A stretch of 64,000 nt of DNA from JBNAVY01 sp049700195 (GTDB taxonomy: Bacteria; Bacillota; Thermoanaerobacteria; Thermoanaerobacterales; Thermoanaerobacteraceae). How positions within the stretch are numbered: the first letter of the stretch is position 1; each line of letters begins with the position of its first letter. Below the pieces are notes generated by a model that saw only the letters and a list, made by a program, of their open reading frames with translations, ran no database searches and was not told the origin of the DNA. The DNA lies in contig JBNAVY010000001.1 in NCBI GenBank assembly GCA_049700195.1, positions 48,414 to 112,413 of the forward strand, read 5' to 3'. This document shows positions 17,984 to 26,930 of this stretch, one piece after another. Made by a program: the position numbers and the translations under genes.

Positions 17984-20002
17984 ATGAATAAAAAAATACG
18001 ACAACAATTTTCAATATTGTTTATCTTGATTTTGATTTTGTTTCCTTCCCTTGGCTATTCAGATGTCCCATATTCTGCTTGGACACTGAATCCAGGAGGG
18101 AAAATTGTTCCAACACAAATACCTTATATACCTTTGGATATTATGGAAGGTAATTTTAACAATCCAGAAGATTTATTTATTGATAATGATGGCAATATAT
18201 ATGTTGCAGATACTGGAAATGGCAGAATAGCGGTTATAAATAATGATACAAAAAAAGTATCAGAAATAGGTGTTGGTGTTTTAAATCAGCCTACAGGAGT
18301 TTTTGTTTCAGAAAATAATGATATATATGTAGCTGATTATGGCAATGAAGCCATTTATGTTTTTAAAAGTGATGGGAAATTACTAAATACTTTTAAAAAA
18401 CCAGATTCATTGCTATTTGGAAAACAGTCTAAATTTAAACCTAAAAAGCTTGTTGTTGATAAAAGAGGTAATATTTATATTATTAGTGAAGGTTCGACTA
18501 ATGGAGTAATACAACTAAATAATAAAGGAGAGTTTTTAGGTTATTTTGGAGTTAATAGTACAAATCTCGGCTTTTTAAAAATCTTACAGAGATTTTTATA
18601 TACAGAATCTCAAATAAGCCAGCTTTTTAAAATTGTTCCACCATCACCTGATAATATAGCAATTGATAAAAAATCTATAATATATACTGATACAAGGAAC
18701 ATAAATGGACAGAATATTAAAAAGTTAAATGTAGCTGGACTTGATATGTTTGAAAAAGATAAAAAATTTTTTCCGAATGATGTAGGAATTACAGTTGATA
18801 ATTTTGAGAATATATTTACTGTTGATGAAAGAGGCTTTGTATATGAATATGATAATTATGGAAACCTGTTATTTGTGTTTGGTAATAATGAATCTACGGG
18901 TTCGCGTATAGGGGAGTTTAAAAATCCTTCATCAATAGCTGTTGATAATAGTGGTCATGTATATGTTCTTGATAAAGATTTAGGAGATATTACTGTTTTT
19001 AAGCCAACAGAATTTGCTATACAAGTGCATAAAGGAATTTATTTATACAATCAAGGTTTATATGTTGAAAGTCAAAAACCATGGGAAAATACTTTAAGAA
19101 TGAACAGCGATTTTTTGTTAGCACATAAAGCTATTGGCAAAGCTTTTTATAAACAACAGGAATATAATAAGGCAATGCTTGAATTTAAACTATCAGAGGA
19201 CAGAAAAGAATATTCTAATACGTATTGGGAAATAAGACAAGATTATTTGATGAAAAATTTGGGCAAATATCTTATTATATTTTTAGTTTTATGGCTAATT
19301 AAAAAATTTTTAAACATTGTAGATAAAAAGGTAAATATATTTTCTCCAATTAAAGATTTATATAAGAGATTTTTTCAAATTAACATTATTAATGATTTAA
19401 ATAGAGTATTTGGTTTTATAAAACATCCAATTAATTATTTTTATGAATTGAGATGGGAAAATAAGCCTGGAGTTATGGCGGCTACAATTTTATATATTTT
19501 CCTCTTTGTAATTCAAATAATTAGAATATATTTTACAGGATTTATATTTAACTATAATAACTTTTTGAATATTTCTTTGTTTACAGAAGCCTTAAAAATT
19601 TATATTCCTATTTTATTATGGGTAGTTATGAACTATTTGGTAAGCAATATTAATGATGGTGAAGGCAGATTTAAAGATGTATATATAGGAACGGCTTATG
19701 CTCTTTCCCCTTATATTGTATTTAGCATACCTTTAGCTTTAGTTTCAAACATACTTACTCTTAATGAAGCGTTTTTATATACATTCGGTTTTGAAATTAT
19801 TTACGTATGGTCAATAATATTAATTTATATTATGATTGTACAAATCCATGATTATCCTTATTTTAAAGCTGTAGGGAATATATTAACTACTATTTTTGCA
19901 ATGTTTATAGTAGTTCTTGTATCATTTATTTTATATATTGTGTGGAGCCAATTTTATGCGTTTATATATGATATAACACAAGAGGTGATTACTCGTGTTT
20001 AA
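17984..20002 (+). CDS. NHL-repeat beta-propeller / Yip1 membrane protein
   Basis: About 672 residues. A signal peptide or first helix (IRQQFSILFILILILFPSLGYS) is followed by NHL-type repeats (about 40-345; NPEDLFIDNDGNIYVADTGNGRI, QPTGVFVSENNDIYVADYGN, NPSSIAVDNSGHVYVLD). A short TPR-like helical pair (about 350-410) and a membrane helix (about 420-438) come next, then a multi-helix C-terminal part with Yip1-family character (about 465-670). The propeller should face outside. The function is not established; such proteins sit with DUF5696 genes and CUT1 transporters in sugar loci, so a role in substrate capture or transporter assembly is a guess. ATG 17,984 has AAAGGTG upstream; an in-frame GTG at 17,975 lies in that ribosome site. 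Confidence 0.72.
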   Translation: MNKKIRQQFSILFILILILFPSLGYSDVPYSAWTLNPGGKIVPTQIPYIPLDIMEGNFNNPEDLFIDNDGNIYVADTGNGRIAVINNDTKKVSEIGVGVLNQPTGVFVSENNDIYVADYGNEAIYVFKSDGKLLNTFKKPDSLLFGKQSKFKPKKLVVDKRGNIYIISEGSTNGVIQLNNKGEFLGYFGVNSTNLGFLKILQRFLYTESQISQLFKIVPPSPDNIAIDKKSIIYTDTRNINGQNIKKLNVAGLDMFEKDKKFFPNDVGITVDNFENIFTVDERGFVYEYDNYGNLLFVFGNNESTGSRIGEFKNPSSIAVDNSGHVYVLDKDLGDITVFKPTEFAIQVHKGIYLYNQGLYVESQKPWENTLRMNSDFLLAHKAIGKAFYKQQEYNKAMLEFKLSEDRKEYSNTYWEIRQDYLMKNLGKYLIIFLVLWLIKKFLNIVDKKVNIFSPIKDLYKRFFQINIINDLNRVFGFIKHPINYFYELRWENKPGVMAATILYIFLFVIQIIRIYFTGFIFNYNNFLNISLFTEALKIYIPILLWVVMNYLVSNINDGEGRFKDVYIGTAYALSPYIVFSIPLALVSNILTLNEAFLYTFGFEIIYVWSIILIYIMIVQIHDYPYFKAVGNILTTIFAMFIVVLVSFILYIVWSQFYAFIYDITQEVITRV

Positions 20003-22268
20003 AAAAATTATTTCAGTATTAATTTTGCTTGCTATTATTTTATCTCCAATGTTTATAAAAGATAAAAAAAACAATGATGTATATGCTCAAAATACTAATG
20101 AGTATTTCAATATAAGTTCAAATAATTATACTCAAGTAGAAAATTTTATAAAATTAAATCATTATAATTCGGAAGTAGGCAGTGGTTACACTAAAATTGG
20201 TGAGAGTAATGATTTAGAATTATATTTTAATGAAAAAAATTTATCTTTTAAAATAAAAAATAAATCTACTGGATATATATGGGATTCTAATCTTGAAAAT
20301 ACAAAGGATCAAAGACTGAATGATGAATGGATAAAATTTGCAACTTCTCCTGTGGATATATATTATTATGATAAAAATTTTAATAAGAAACAGGCAACAT
20401 TACATGATGATAACGCAGAAGTAAGATTTAACAGTTTGGATAATGGTATAAAACTAAATATAAATTTTAAAGATATCAATATAAGCTTTGATATTTATAT
20501 TAGTATATCTAAAAACTATTTAAGTATAAAAATACCTGATAATTCAATTAAAGATAAAAACGAAATTCTAGCATCAATAGAAGTCCTGCCATTTTTAGGT
20601 GCTGTAAAATCGGGTGAAGCAAACGGATATATGTTTATTCCAGATGGAACCGGTGCTCTTATCAGATTTAAAAAAAATAATTTTCCTATTGACGAACCTT
20701 ATGTAAAAAGAGTTTATGGTGATGATTTAGGAATATCAGAATCTAACCAGAGTCAAGATATTTTTGGGAGATCTATAAATAATCCAAAATCAAAAGATGT
20801 ACAAATTCCTGTTTATGGTATGATTCATAATATATCACAAGATGGATATTTAACAATAATAAGAGACGGAGCAGAATATTCTAATATTGTGTGCTATCCT
20901 GGTGGAGTTTCAACTGATTTTAATTGGATAACTTCAGAGTTTATATACAGAGATAAATATTTTCAACCTATAAGCAGAAATATGGATGGTTTTTTAACAT
21001 ACCAAAAAGAAAGAAATAAATTTGATATAAATTTAAGATATGTATTTTTAAGCAACGAAAATGCAGATTATGTAGGAATGGCTAAAGAATACCAAAAATA
21101 TCTAATTGAAAATGGTCTTCTGGTTAAAAATATAAAACAAAATAATAATGAAAATATTCCAGCACGGGTAGAACTTTTTGGTGGGGAAGTCAAAAAAGGT
21201 TTATTTTGGAATTCAATTATTCCTATGTCGACTGTAGAACAAAGTGAATATATTTTAAATGATTTAAAGGCGCAAGGTGTTACAAATATACTTCCTGTTT
21301 ATAAAGGTACAACTAAGGGTGGGTTTACAGGAACTCTTCCACAAATTTTTCCTTTTGATAAAAAATTAGGGAATGAAAGAGCGTTTGTAAATTTCTATAA
21401 TGGATACAAAAATACTTCTTTATATACTGATTTTACTACAGCATATAAAAGTGCTACTGGTTATAATAACCGTACTGATATAGTTTATAAAATTAATAAA
21501 AGGCCTATACAGTTTAAAAATTTTAAAAATGAATATGAGTATTTTTATTTATCTCCAATTGCATCTCAGAAAATATTTTTAAAAGAAAAAATAAATTTTA
21601 CAAAGTATGGTATAAATTCAATAGCAGTTGATAAGACTCCATTTTTATTATTTTCTGATTATTTAAGCGGTAATTTTGAATCTAGACATGAAAGCGTAAA
21701 AACCTATCAGACACTTTTTGATGAAATGCATAAAGATTTTAAAGAGGTTTCTTTATATAAACCAAATAATTATTTATTTAAGTATGCAAATAATTATTTT
21801 GATATACCTATGTATAGTTCACAATATATTTATGAAACAGATACAGTACCATTTTTACAGATATTATTAAGAGGTTATATTGATTTGTTTGCTCCAATAT
21901 CTAATAATTATGCTGATATGAAAGAAGAGACATTAAGAATGATTGAATTTGGAGTTTATCCTTCAATTTTATTTACGTATCAGCCACCATATCTGTTGAT
22001 AGATACTCCTTCTAAAAATATAATATCTTCTCAGTATAGTGAATTAAAAAGTCTGTTTTTAAGTCAATATAAAGAAGTTAATAATGCTCTTAAATATGTA
22101 AAAGGTCAAAGTATAAGTTCACGAGAGATATTAAATGATAAAGTAGTAAAAGTTGATTATACAAATGGAATATCAATAATAGTAAATTATAATGACAATT
22201 TATATAATTATAAAGGCAAAACAATAGAAGGGAAAAGCTATCTTATATTAGGTGGTGACACAAATTGA
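19995..22268 (+). CDS. DUF5696-type exported protein
   Basis: A 757-residue protein with an N-terminal signal (VLILLAIILSPMFI) and a body resembling the DUF5696 family (IWDSNLENTKDQRLNDEWIKF, GYMFIPDGTGALIRFKK). The GTG start at 19,995 follows AGAGGTGA and overlaps the previous gene by 8 bases. The middle (about 400-680) may adopt a glycosidase-like barrel, but I cannot name catalytic residues. The family has no established function that I know of. Its fixed position between the NHL/Yip1 protein and a permease pair suggests it works with the transporter on the outer face of the membrane. Confidence 0.72.
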   Translation: MFKKIISVLILLAIILSPMFIKDKKNNDVYAQNTNEYFNISSNNYTQVENFIKLNHYNSEVGSGYTKIGESNDLELYFNEKNLSFKIKNKSTGYIWDSNLENTKDQRLNDEWIKFATSPVDIYYYDKNFNKKQATLHDDNAEVRFNSLDNGIKLNINFKDINISFDIYISISKNYLSIKIPDNSIKDKNEILASIEVLPFLGAVKSGEANGYMFIPDGTGALIRFKKNNFPIDEPYVKRVYGDDLGISESNQSQDIFGRSINNPKSKDVQIPVYGMIHNISQDGYLTIIRDGAEYSNIVCYPGGVSTDFNWITSEFIYRDKYFQPISRNMDGFLTYQKERNKFDINLRYVFLSNENADYVGMAKEYQKYLIENGLLVKNIKQNNNENIPARVELFGGEVKKGLFWNSIIPMSTVEQSEYILNDLKAQGVTNILPVYKGTTKGGFTGTLPQIFPFDKKLGNERAFVNFYNGYKNTSLYTDFTTAYKSATGYNNRTDIVYKINKRPIQFKNFKNEYEYFYLSPIASQKIFLKEKINFTKYGINSIAVDKTPFLLFSDYLSGNFESRHESVKTYQTLFDEMHKDFKEVSLYKPNNYLFKYANNYFDIPMYSSQYIYETDTVPFLQILLRGYIDLFAPISNNYADMKEETLRMIEFGVYPSILFTYQPPYLLIDTPSKNIISSQYSELKSLFLSQYKEVNNALKYVKGQSISSREILNDKVVKVDYTNGISIIVNYNDNLYNYKGKTIEGKSYLILGGDTN

Positions 22269-23125
22269 TTAAAATTAAAAATAGTACCAGAAAGGCGATT
22301 TTCGGATATTTGTTTATTTTGCTTTGGATTGTAGGATTTGTAGTTTTAACTGGATACCCTATATTTTATTCACTATATTTAAGTTTTTATAAAGTTAAAA
22401 TTACAGCTGATTCAGGTATTATAACCCAATTTGTAGGCTTGGATAATTATAATTATGCATTTTTTACAGATGTAACTTTTATAAATTCATTAATTTCATT
22501 CTTAATGCAATTGCTCTTATCGGTACCAATTATAGTTGTATTTGCATTAATAATTGCTATACTTCTAAACTCAAAAATCAGACTAAAAGGAACTTTTAGA
22601 ACTATTTTTTTCTTGCCTGTTGTTATAACCAGTGGACCAGTAATAAATGAGTTAGTTTCACAAGGGGCAACAAAAATTCCTGGACTTACGGATTTGGTAA
22701 ATATAGATAATCTTACTAAAGGTCTTCCTTTGTTTATATCTCAACCATTAATATATATATTTATGAATTTAATATCTATTTTATGGTTTTCTGGGATACA
22801 GATATTGATATTTTTAGCCGGTTTACAAAAGATTGATTTAAATGCTTACGAAGCAGCAAAAATTGATGGGGCCACAGCATGGGAAATTTTCTGGAAGATT
22901 ACTTTACCAGCTATTAAATACCTGATTGTTTTAAATGTTATTTATACAATAGTTGTTTTATCAAATTTTGAATTGAATCCTATTTCTATACTTATAAAAC
23001 AAAATATGTTTAAAATAGAAACTGGTTTTGGATATGCAGCAGCTTTATCATGGTTATATCTGATTTTTATAATGGTTATTTTAGGTATTTATACATTTTT
23101 TGCTCTTAGAAGATCTGAAGACTAA
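22265..23125 (+). CDS. ABC sugar permease (second pair, MalF-type)
   Basis: A 286-residue permease with six helices and the EAA loop YEAAKIDGATAWEIFWKITLP. It begins with TTG at 22,265, overlapping the DUF5696 stop codon (TTGA) and preceded by AGGTGGTGA. Together with the next gene it makes a second CUT1 channel in the same operon. Having two permease pairs, one lipoprotein binding protein and one giant binding protein implies two importers, perhaps for different chain lengths. Confidence 0.86.
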   Translation: MIKIKNSTRKAIFGYLFILLWIVGFVVLTGYPIFYSLYLSFYKVKITADSGIITQFVGLDNYNYAFFTDVTFINSLISFLMQLLLSVPIIVVFALIIAILLNSKIRLKGTFRTIFFLPVVITSGPVINELVSQGATKIPGLTDLVNIDNLTKGLPLFISQPLIYIFMNLISILWFSGIQILIFLAGLQKIDLNAYEAAKIDGATAWEIFWKITLPAIKYLIVLNVIYTIVVLSNFELNPISILIKQNMFKIETGFGYAAALSWLYLIFIMVILGIYTFFALRRSED

Positions 23126-23143
23126 GTAAAAGGAGTGAGATTT

Positions 23144-24073
23144 ATGGTTAAGGTTGATTATACATCAAAAGCTAAAAAGATTTTATTTGGTAGCAAAGAT
23201 AATAAAGGGCTCATTGCTAATATAGTTATATACTCACTTCTTTTGGGTATAGGTTTTGTTTATCTTTATCCTTTAATATATATGTTTGTTAATAGCATGA
23301 AAGATTTAAGTGATTTGTTAAATCCAATGGTAAACTGGATTCCAACCCGTATTTTTTATGGTAATTATATTAAGGCATTAAAAGTATTGAATTATTTTCC
23401 TACATTGTATCAAACATTTTATGTTACAATTGTTACATCCTTAGCGCAGCTTATATCTTCAGCAATAATTGGATATGGCTTTGCAAGGTATAATTTTCCA
23501 GGCAAAAAGTTGTTTTTCGTTTTAATGATTATTACTTTTCTAATACCACAGCAGGTATTAATGATACCACGATTTTTAATGTATCAAAGACTTGGTATGT
23601 TAAAAAGTGTTTTGTCATTTTTTGTTCCGGCATTGTTGGGACAAGGACTTAATCAAGCTTTATTTATCTTAATATTTTATCAATTTTTTAGTATGATACC
23701 TAAATCTATTGAAGAAGCAGCACAAATAGATGGTGCCAATGACTTTATGGTATTTTTAAAAATTGCAATTCCTTCTGCTATTCCTGCTTTTGTAATAACT
23801 TTTGTTTTATCTTTTGTATGGTACTGGAACGAGACATATTTAACAGCTATATATTTTGGAGATGCAATAAAAACTTTACCTATACAATTGCAGAAGTTTG
23901 TTGATACTTATCAGATGATGTTTCCAACAGGTACAGTAATAACTGATAGATTAAATGAATCTGTAAGAATGGCTGGTACACTTTTAACAATATTGCCTTT
24001 ATTAATTGTATATTTTATTGTGCAGAAATGGCTTATAGAGAGTATTGATAGTGCTGGAATAACTGGAGAATAG
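23144..24073 (+). CDS. ABC sugar permease (second pair, MalG-type)
   Basis: About 309 residues, with N-terminal cytoplasmic segment, six helices and the EAA loop IEEAAQIDGANDFMVFLKIAIP. It ends with the SIDSAGITGE tail typical of MalG-type subunits. ATG 23,144 is chosen because AAAGGAG lies at proper spacing; the in-frame GTG at 23,135 falls within that site. It is coupled to the permease before it and followed after 10 bases by the exported GH144-like gene. Confidence 0.86.
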   Translation: MVKVDYTSKAKKILFGSKDNKGLIANIVIYSLLLGIGFVYLYPLIYMFVNSMKDLSDLLNPMVNWIPTRIFYGNYIKALKVLNYFPTLYQTFYVTIVTSLAQLISSAIIGYGFARYNFPGKKLFFVLMIITFLIPQQVLMIPRFLMYQRLGMLKSVLSFFVPALLGQGLNQALFILIFYQFFSMIPKSIEEAAQIDGANDFMVFLKIAIPSAIPAFVITFVLSFVWYWNETYLTAIYFGDAIKTLPIQLQKFVDTYQMMFPTGTVITDRLNESVRMAGTLLTILPLLIVYFIVQKWLIESIDSAGITGE

Positions 24074-24083
24074 GAGGATTAAG

Positions 24084-25397
24084 TTGAAAAAAAACTGGTA
24101 TGTAAGCGGATTAATATTTATATTAATTTTTGCATTGATTTTGCCATTCATAAATCAAGGAAGTAAGAATGAAAAAATATTAATGCAAAGTGGTAACATA
24201 CAAATACTAAATCTTGAAAGTAAAAAAAGTTTTGATTTTTTTTGGGAAGAAGCGAATAATGATAAAAACAGTAAAGGTTATGGACTAATTAGAGATAGAG
24301 CACCAGGTAATCCTGATATATCAAGTGTTGCTTCAGTTGGTTTTGGATTAACCGCTATTGCTATAGGAGCTGAAAGAAAATGGGTACCATATAACGATGC
24401 ATATGAGAGGACTTTGGGGACTTTAAACACTCTTTTAAATAATGTATCAGAAGAAAATGGTGTGTTCTACCACTTTGTAAATATAAATACAGGAAGAAGA
24501 GCATGGGATTCTGAAGTATCAATTATTGATACAAGTATTGCTGTATGTGGCGCATTAACTGCAGGTGAATATTTTGGTGGAGAAATAAAAGAAAAAGCAG
24601 AAAAATTATATAAAAGAGTAAACTGGGATTGGTTTGTTGATAAAAGTAAGAATCAATATTATATGGCCTATTCTCCTGAAAAAGGATTTAAAGGACATTG
24701 GGACTTTTATGCAGAGCAGTTAATGATGTATTTTTTGGGTGCTGCATCTCCAACTTATCCAGTAAGTCCAGAACTGTTTTATGATTTTACAAGACAATAT
24801 GGATCATATGATGGAGGAGAAAGATTTATCCATTCTTGGTTTGGATCAATTTTTACTTATCAGTTTTCGTTTGCATGGTTTGATTTAAGAAATATGGTAG
24901 ATAACGAAGGAGTTGATTGGTGGCATAATTCAGTTATAGCAATTGAAAGCAATAGAAGATATTGTATAAATAATAAAGAGAGATTTAAAACTTTTGGTGA
25001 GAATTCATGGGGATTAACAGCTTGTGATGGTCCTAATGGTTATAATGGCAGATATGGGGCACCACCATCAGGATTTGATAATAGTCAGAACTATGTTGAT
25101 GGTACTATTCCTCCTGCAGGTGCTGCCGGTTCTATAGTATTTTTACCAGAAGATTCAATTAAAGCTTTGGAATATTATTATAATAATTTTACTGAATTAT
25201 GGGGCAAATATGGGTTTTATGATGCTTATAATTTAGACGTTGTACCAGCTTGGTTTGATAAAGATGTAATAGGTATTGATAAAGGAATAACTTTGTTAAT
25301 GATAGAAAACTATCAAGATGAATTTGTCTGGAAAAACTTTATGAAGAATGAATATGTACAAAAAGGGATTGAAATGGTTGGCTTAAAGAAAAAATAA
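24084..25397 (+). CDS. Exported GH144-like glucanase (PF10091)
   Basis: A 437-residue single-domain member of the same family as the protein at 6,977: VASVGFGLTAIAIG, FYHFVNINTGRR, SEVSIIDTS, SWGLTACDGP, PPAGAAGSIVF, GIDKGITLLMIENY. It begins with a hydrophobic segment (residues about 7-22, SGLIFILIFALILPFI), a signal peptide or membrane anchor, so it should act outside the cell. The TTG start at 24,084 follows TAGGAGG. Being last in the transport operon, it could cut the polymer so that the binding proteins can take up fragments. GH144 enzymes known to me act on beta-1,2-glucan; linkage here is inferred. It lacks the C-terminal accessory domains of its intracellular paralogue. Confidence 0.77.
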   Translation: MKKNWYVSGLIFILIFALILPFINQGSKNEKILMQSGNIQILNLESKKSFDFFWEEANNDKNSKGYGLIRDRAPGNPDISSVASVGFGLTAIAIGAERKWVPYNDAYERTLGTLNTLLNNVSEENGVFYHFVNINTGRRAWDSEVSIIDTSIAVCGALTAGEYFGGEIKEKAEKLYKRVNWDWFVDKSKNQYYMAYSPEKGFKGHWDFYAEQLMMYFLGAASPTYPVSPELFYDFTRQYGSYDGGERFIHSWFGSIFTYQFSFAWFDLRNMVDNEGVDWWHNSVIAIESNRRYCINNKERFKTFGENSWGLTACDGPNGYNGRYGAPPSGFDNSQNYVDGTIPPAGAAGSIVFLPEDSIKALEYYYNNFTELWGKYGFYDAYNLDVVPAWFDKDVIGIDKGITLLMIENYQDEFVWKNFMKNEYVQKGIEMVGLKKK

Positions 25398-25446
25398 CAC
25401 TGATAAGTTTATTAAATTTTAAAAATATAAATCTATTTTTTATTGT

Positions 25447-25479
25447 AACATCATCTAAAATTATAAGATGATGTTTTTT
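25447..25479 (+). terminator. Rho-independent terminator after the glycan cluster
   Basis: AACATCATCT and AGATGATGTT form a 10-bp stem with a 9-base loop, and a T run continues to 25,479. It closes the nine-gene transport operon 50 bases after its last stop codon. A TATAAT at 25,487-25,492 just beyond it may be the -10 box of the next operon, but I see no good -35. Confidence 0.85.
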
Positions 25480-25523
25480 ATTATGGTATAATTAAATTAA
25501 TAAGTAATATAGGGGTGTTTGAA

Positions 25524-26930
25524 ATGGATAAATTATTATCTTGTTATCTTATGCCACATCCTCCGATAATTATATCTGAAATTGGAAAAGGTGAGGAAAA
25601 AAAGATACAAAAAACAATAGACTCAATGGAAATAGTTGCAAAAGATATTAAAAACAAACAGCCAGAAACTATTATACTCATAACACCACATGGATATGTT
25701 TTTGAAGATGCAGTTTCAATAAATATGTTTCAAGAATTAAAAGGAGACATGGGTAATTTTGGTGCAAAACAAATTGAGTTTAAATTTAATAATGATTTAG
25801 ATCTTGTTAGAAAAATTGTTGAAGAATCTGATAAAAGAAATATACCTATAGTTTTAGTTGAAGATCAATTGATTAAAAGATATGGCTTTTCAAAAAAACT
25901 TGATCATGGTACACTTGTCCCATTAAATTTTGTTACAAAAGAGTATAAAAATTTTAAACTTGTACAAATATCATATGGTTTCTTATCATTTGAAGAACTT
26001 TATGAGTTTGGTATTGCTTTAAATGAAGCTTTAAGAAAGTCGGATAAAAAAGCAGTAATTATAGCAAGTGGCGATTTGTCACATAAATTAACTCCTGATA
26101 GTCCAAATGGTTATACCCCTTTGGGAGAAATTTTTGATAAAAAACTTTTAGATTTAATTTCAAATATGCAAGTAAAAGAAATTATTGGAATGGATAAAAA
26201 TTTAATTGAACAAGCTGCTGAATGTGGTTTTAGATCTTTATGCATTTTATTAGGAGCTCTTGATGGATATGAAGTAAAAAGCGAAGTGCTTTCACATGAA
26301 GGACCTTTTGGGGTAGGATATGGTGTATGTAAATTTGAAATTTTGAAATATTCAGGCTTAAGTTTAATTGAGGAATTACACAAACAAAAGCGTAAAAACA
26401 TCAATATGATGAGAAATAGGGAAGATCCATATGTAAAGCTTGCAAGAGAAAGTCTAGAATATTTTATAAAGAATAAAAAGATAATGCCTATACCAGAAAA
26501 CTTACCGCATGAGTTCTATAATAAAAAAGCTGGAGTCTTTGTGACAATTCATAAAAATGGCAAACTAAGAGGGTGTATAGGTACAATACTACCTCAAAGA
26601 AATAATATAGCTGAAGAAATTATACGCAATGCTGTTAGTTCGGGATTTGAAGATCCTCGATTTGAACCAGTTGAGAATTATGAGTTAGATGATTTAGTTT
26701 ATTCAGTTGATATTTTAACAGAACCTGAACCTGTTAATTCATTAGAAGAATTAAATCCAAAAGAATATGGAATTATTGTTCAAAAAGGATATCGTAAAGG
26801 TCTTTTACTTCCTAATCTTGATGGTATAGAAACCGTTTATGACCAGATAAATATAGCACTTAAAAAGGCTGGTATTAATCCAGATGAAGATTATATTATA
26901 GAAAAATTTAAGGTAGTGAGGCATGAATGA
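25524..26930 (+). CDS. AmmeMemoRadiSam system proteins B and A, fused
   Basis: A 468-residue two-domain protein. Residues about 1-275 are a Memo/LigB-like domain related to class III extradiol dioxygenases (CYLMPHPPIII, LITPHGYVF, ASGDLSHKL, SHEGPFGVGYGVC), with His/Asp/Glu residues that could hold a metal. Residues about 295-468 are an AMMECR1 domain (GVFVTIHKNGKLRGCIGTI). This fusion defines the widespread but functionally obscure AmmeMemoRadiSam set. ATG 25,524 follows AGGGGTG; an in-frame GTG at 25,515 lies in the ribosome site. It overlaps the radical SAM gene by 4 bases (ATGA). There is no visible link to sugar metabolism. Confidence 0.88.
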   Translation: MDKLLSCYLMPHPPIIISEIGKGEEKKIQKTIDSMEIVAKDIKNKQPETIILITPHGYVFEDAVSINMFQELKGDMGNFGAKQIEFKFNNDLDLVRKIVEESDKRNIPIVLVEDQLIKRYGFSKKLDHGTLVPLNFVTKEYKNFKLVQISYGFLSFEELYEFGIALNEALRKSDKKAVIIASGDLSHKLTPDSPNGYTPLGEIFDKKLLDLISNMQVKEIIGMDKNLIEQAAECGFRSLCILLGALDGYEVKSEVLSHEGPFGVGYGVCKFEILKYSGLSLIEELHKQKRKNINMMRNREDPYVKLARESLEYFIKNKKIMPIPENLPHEFYNKKAGVFVTIHKNGKLRGCIGTILPQRNNIAEEIIRNAVSSGFEDPRFEPVENYELDDLVYSVDILTEPEPVNSLEELNPKEYGIIVQKGYRKGLLLPNLDGIETVYDQINIALKKAGINPDEDYIIEKFKVVRHE

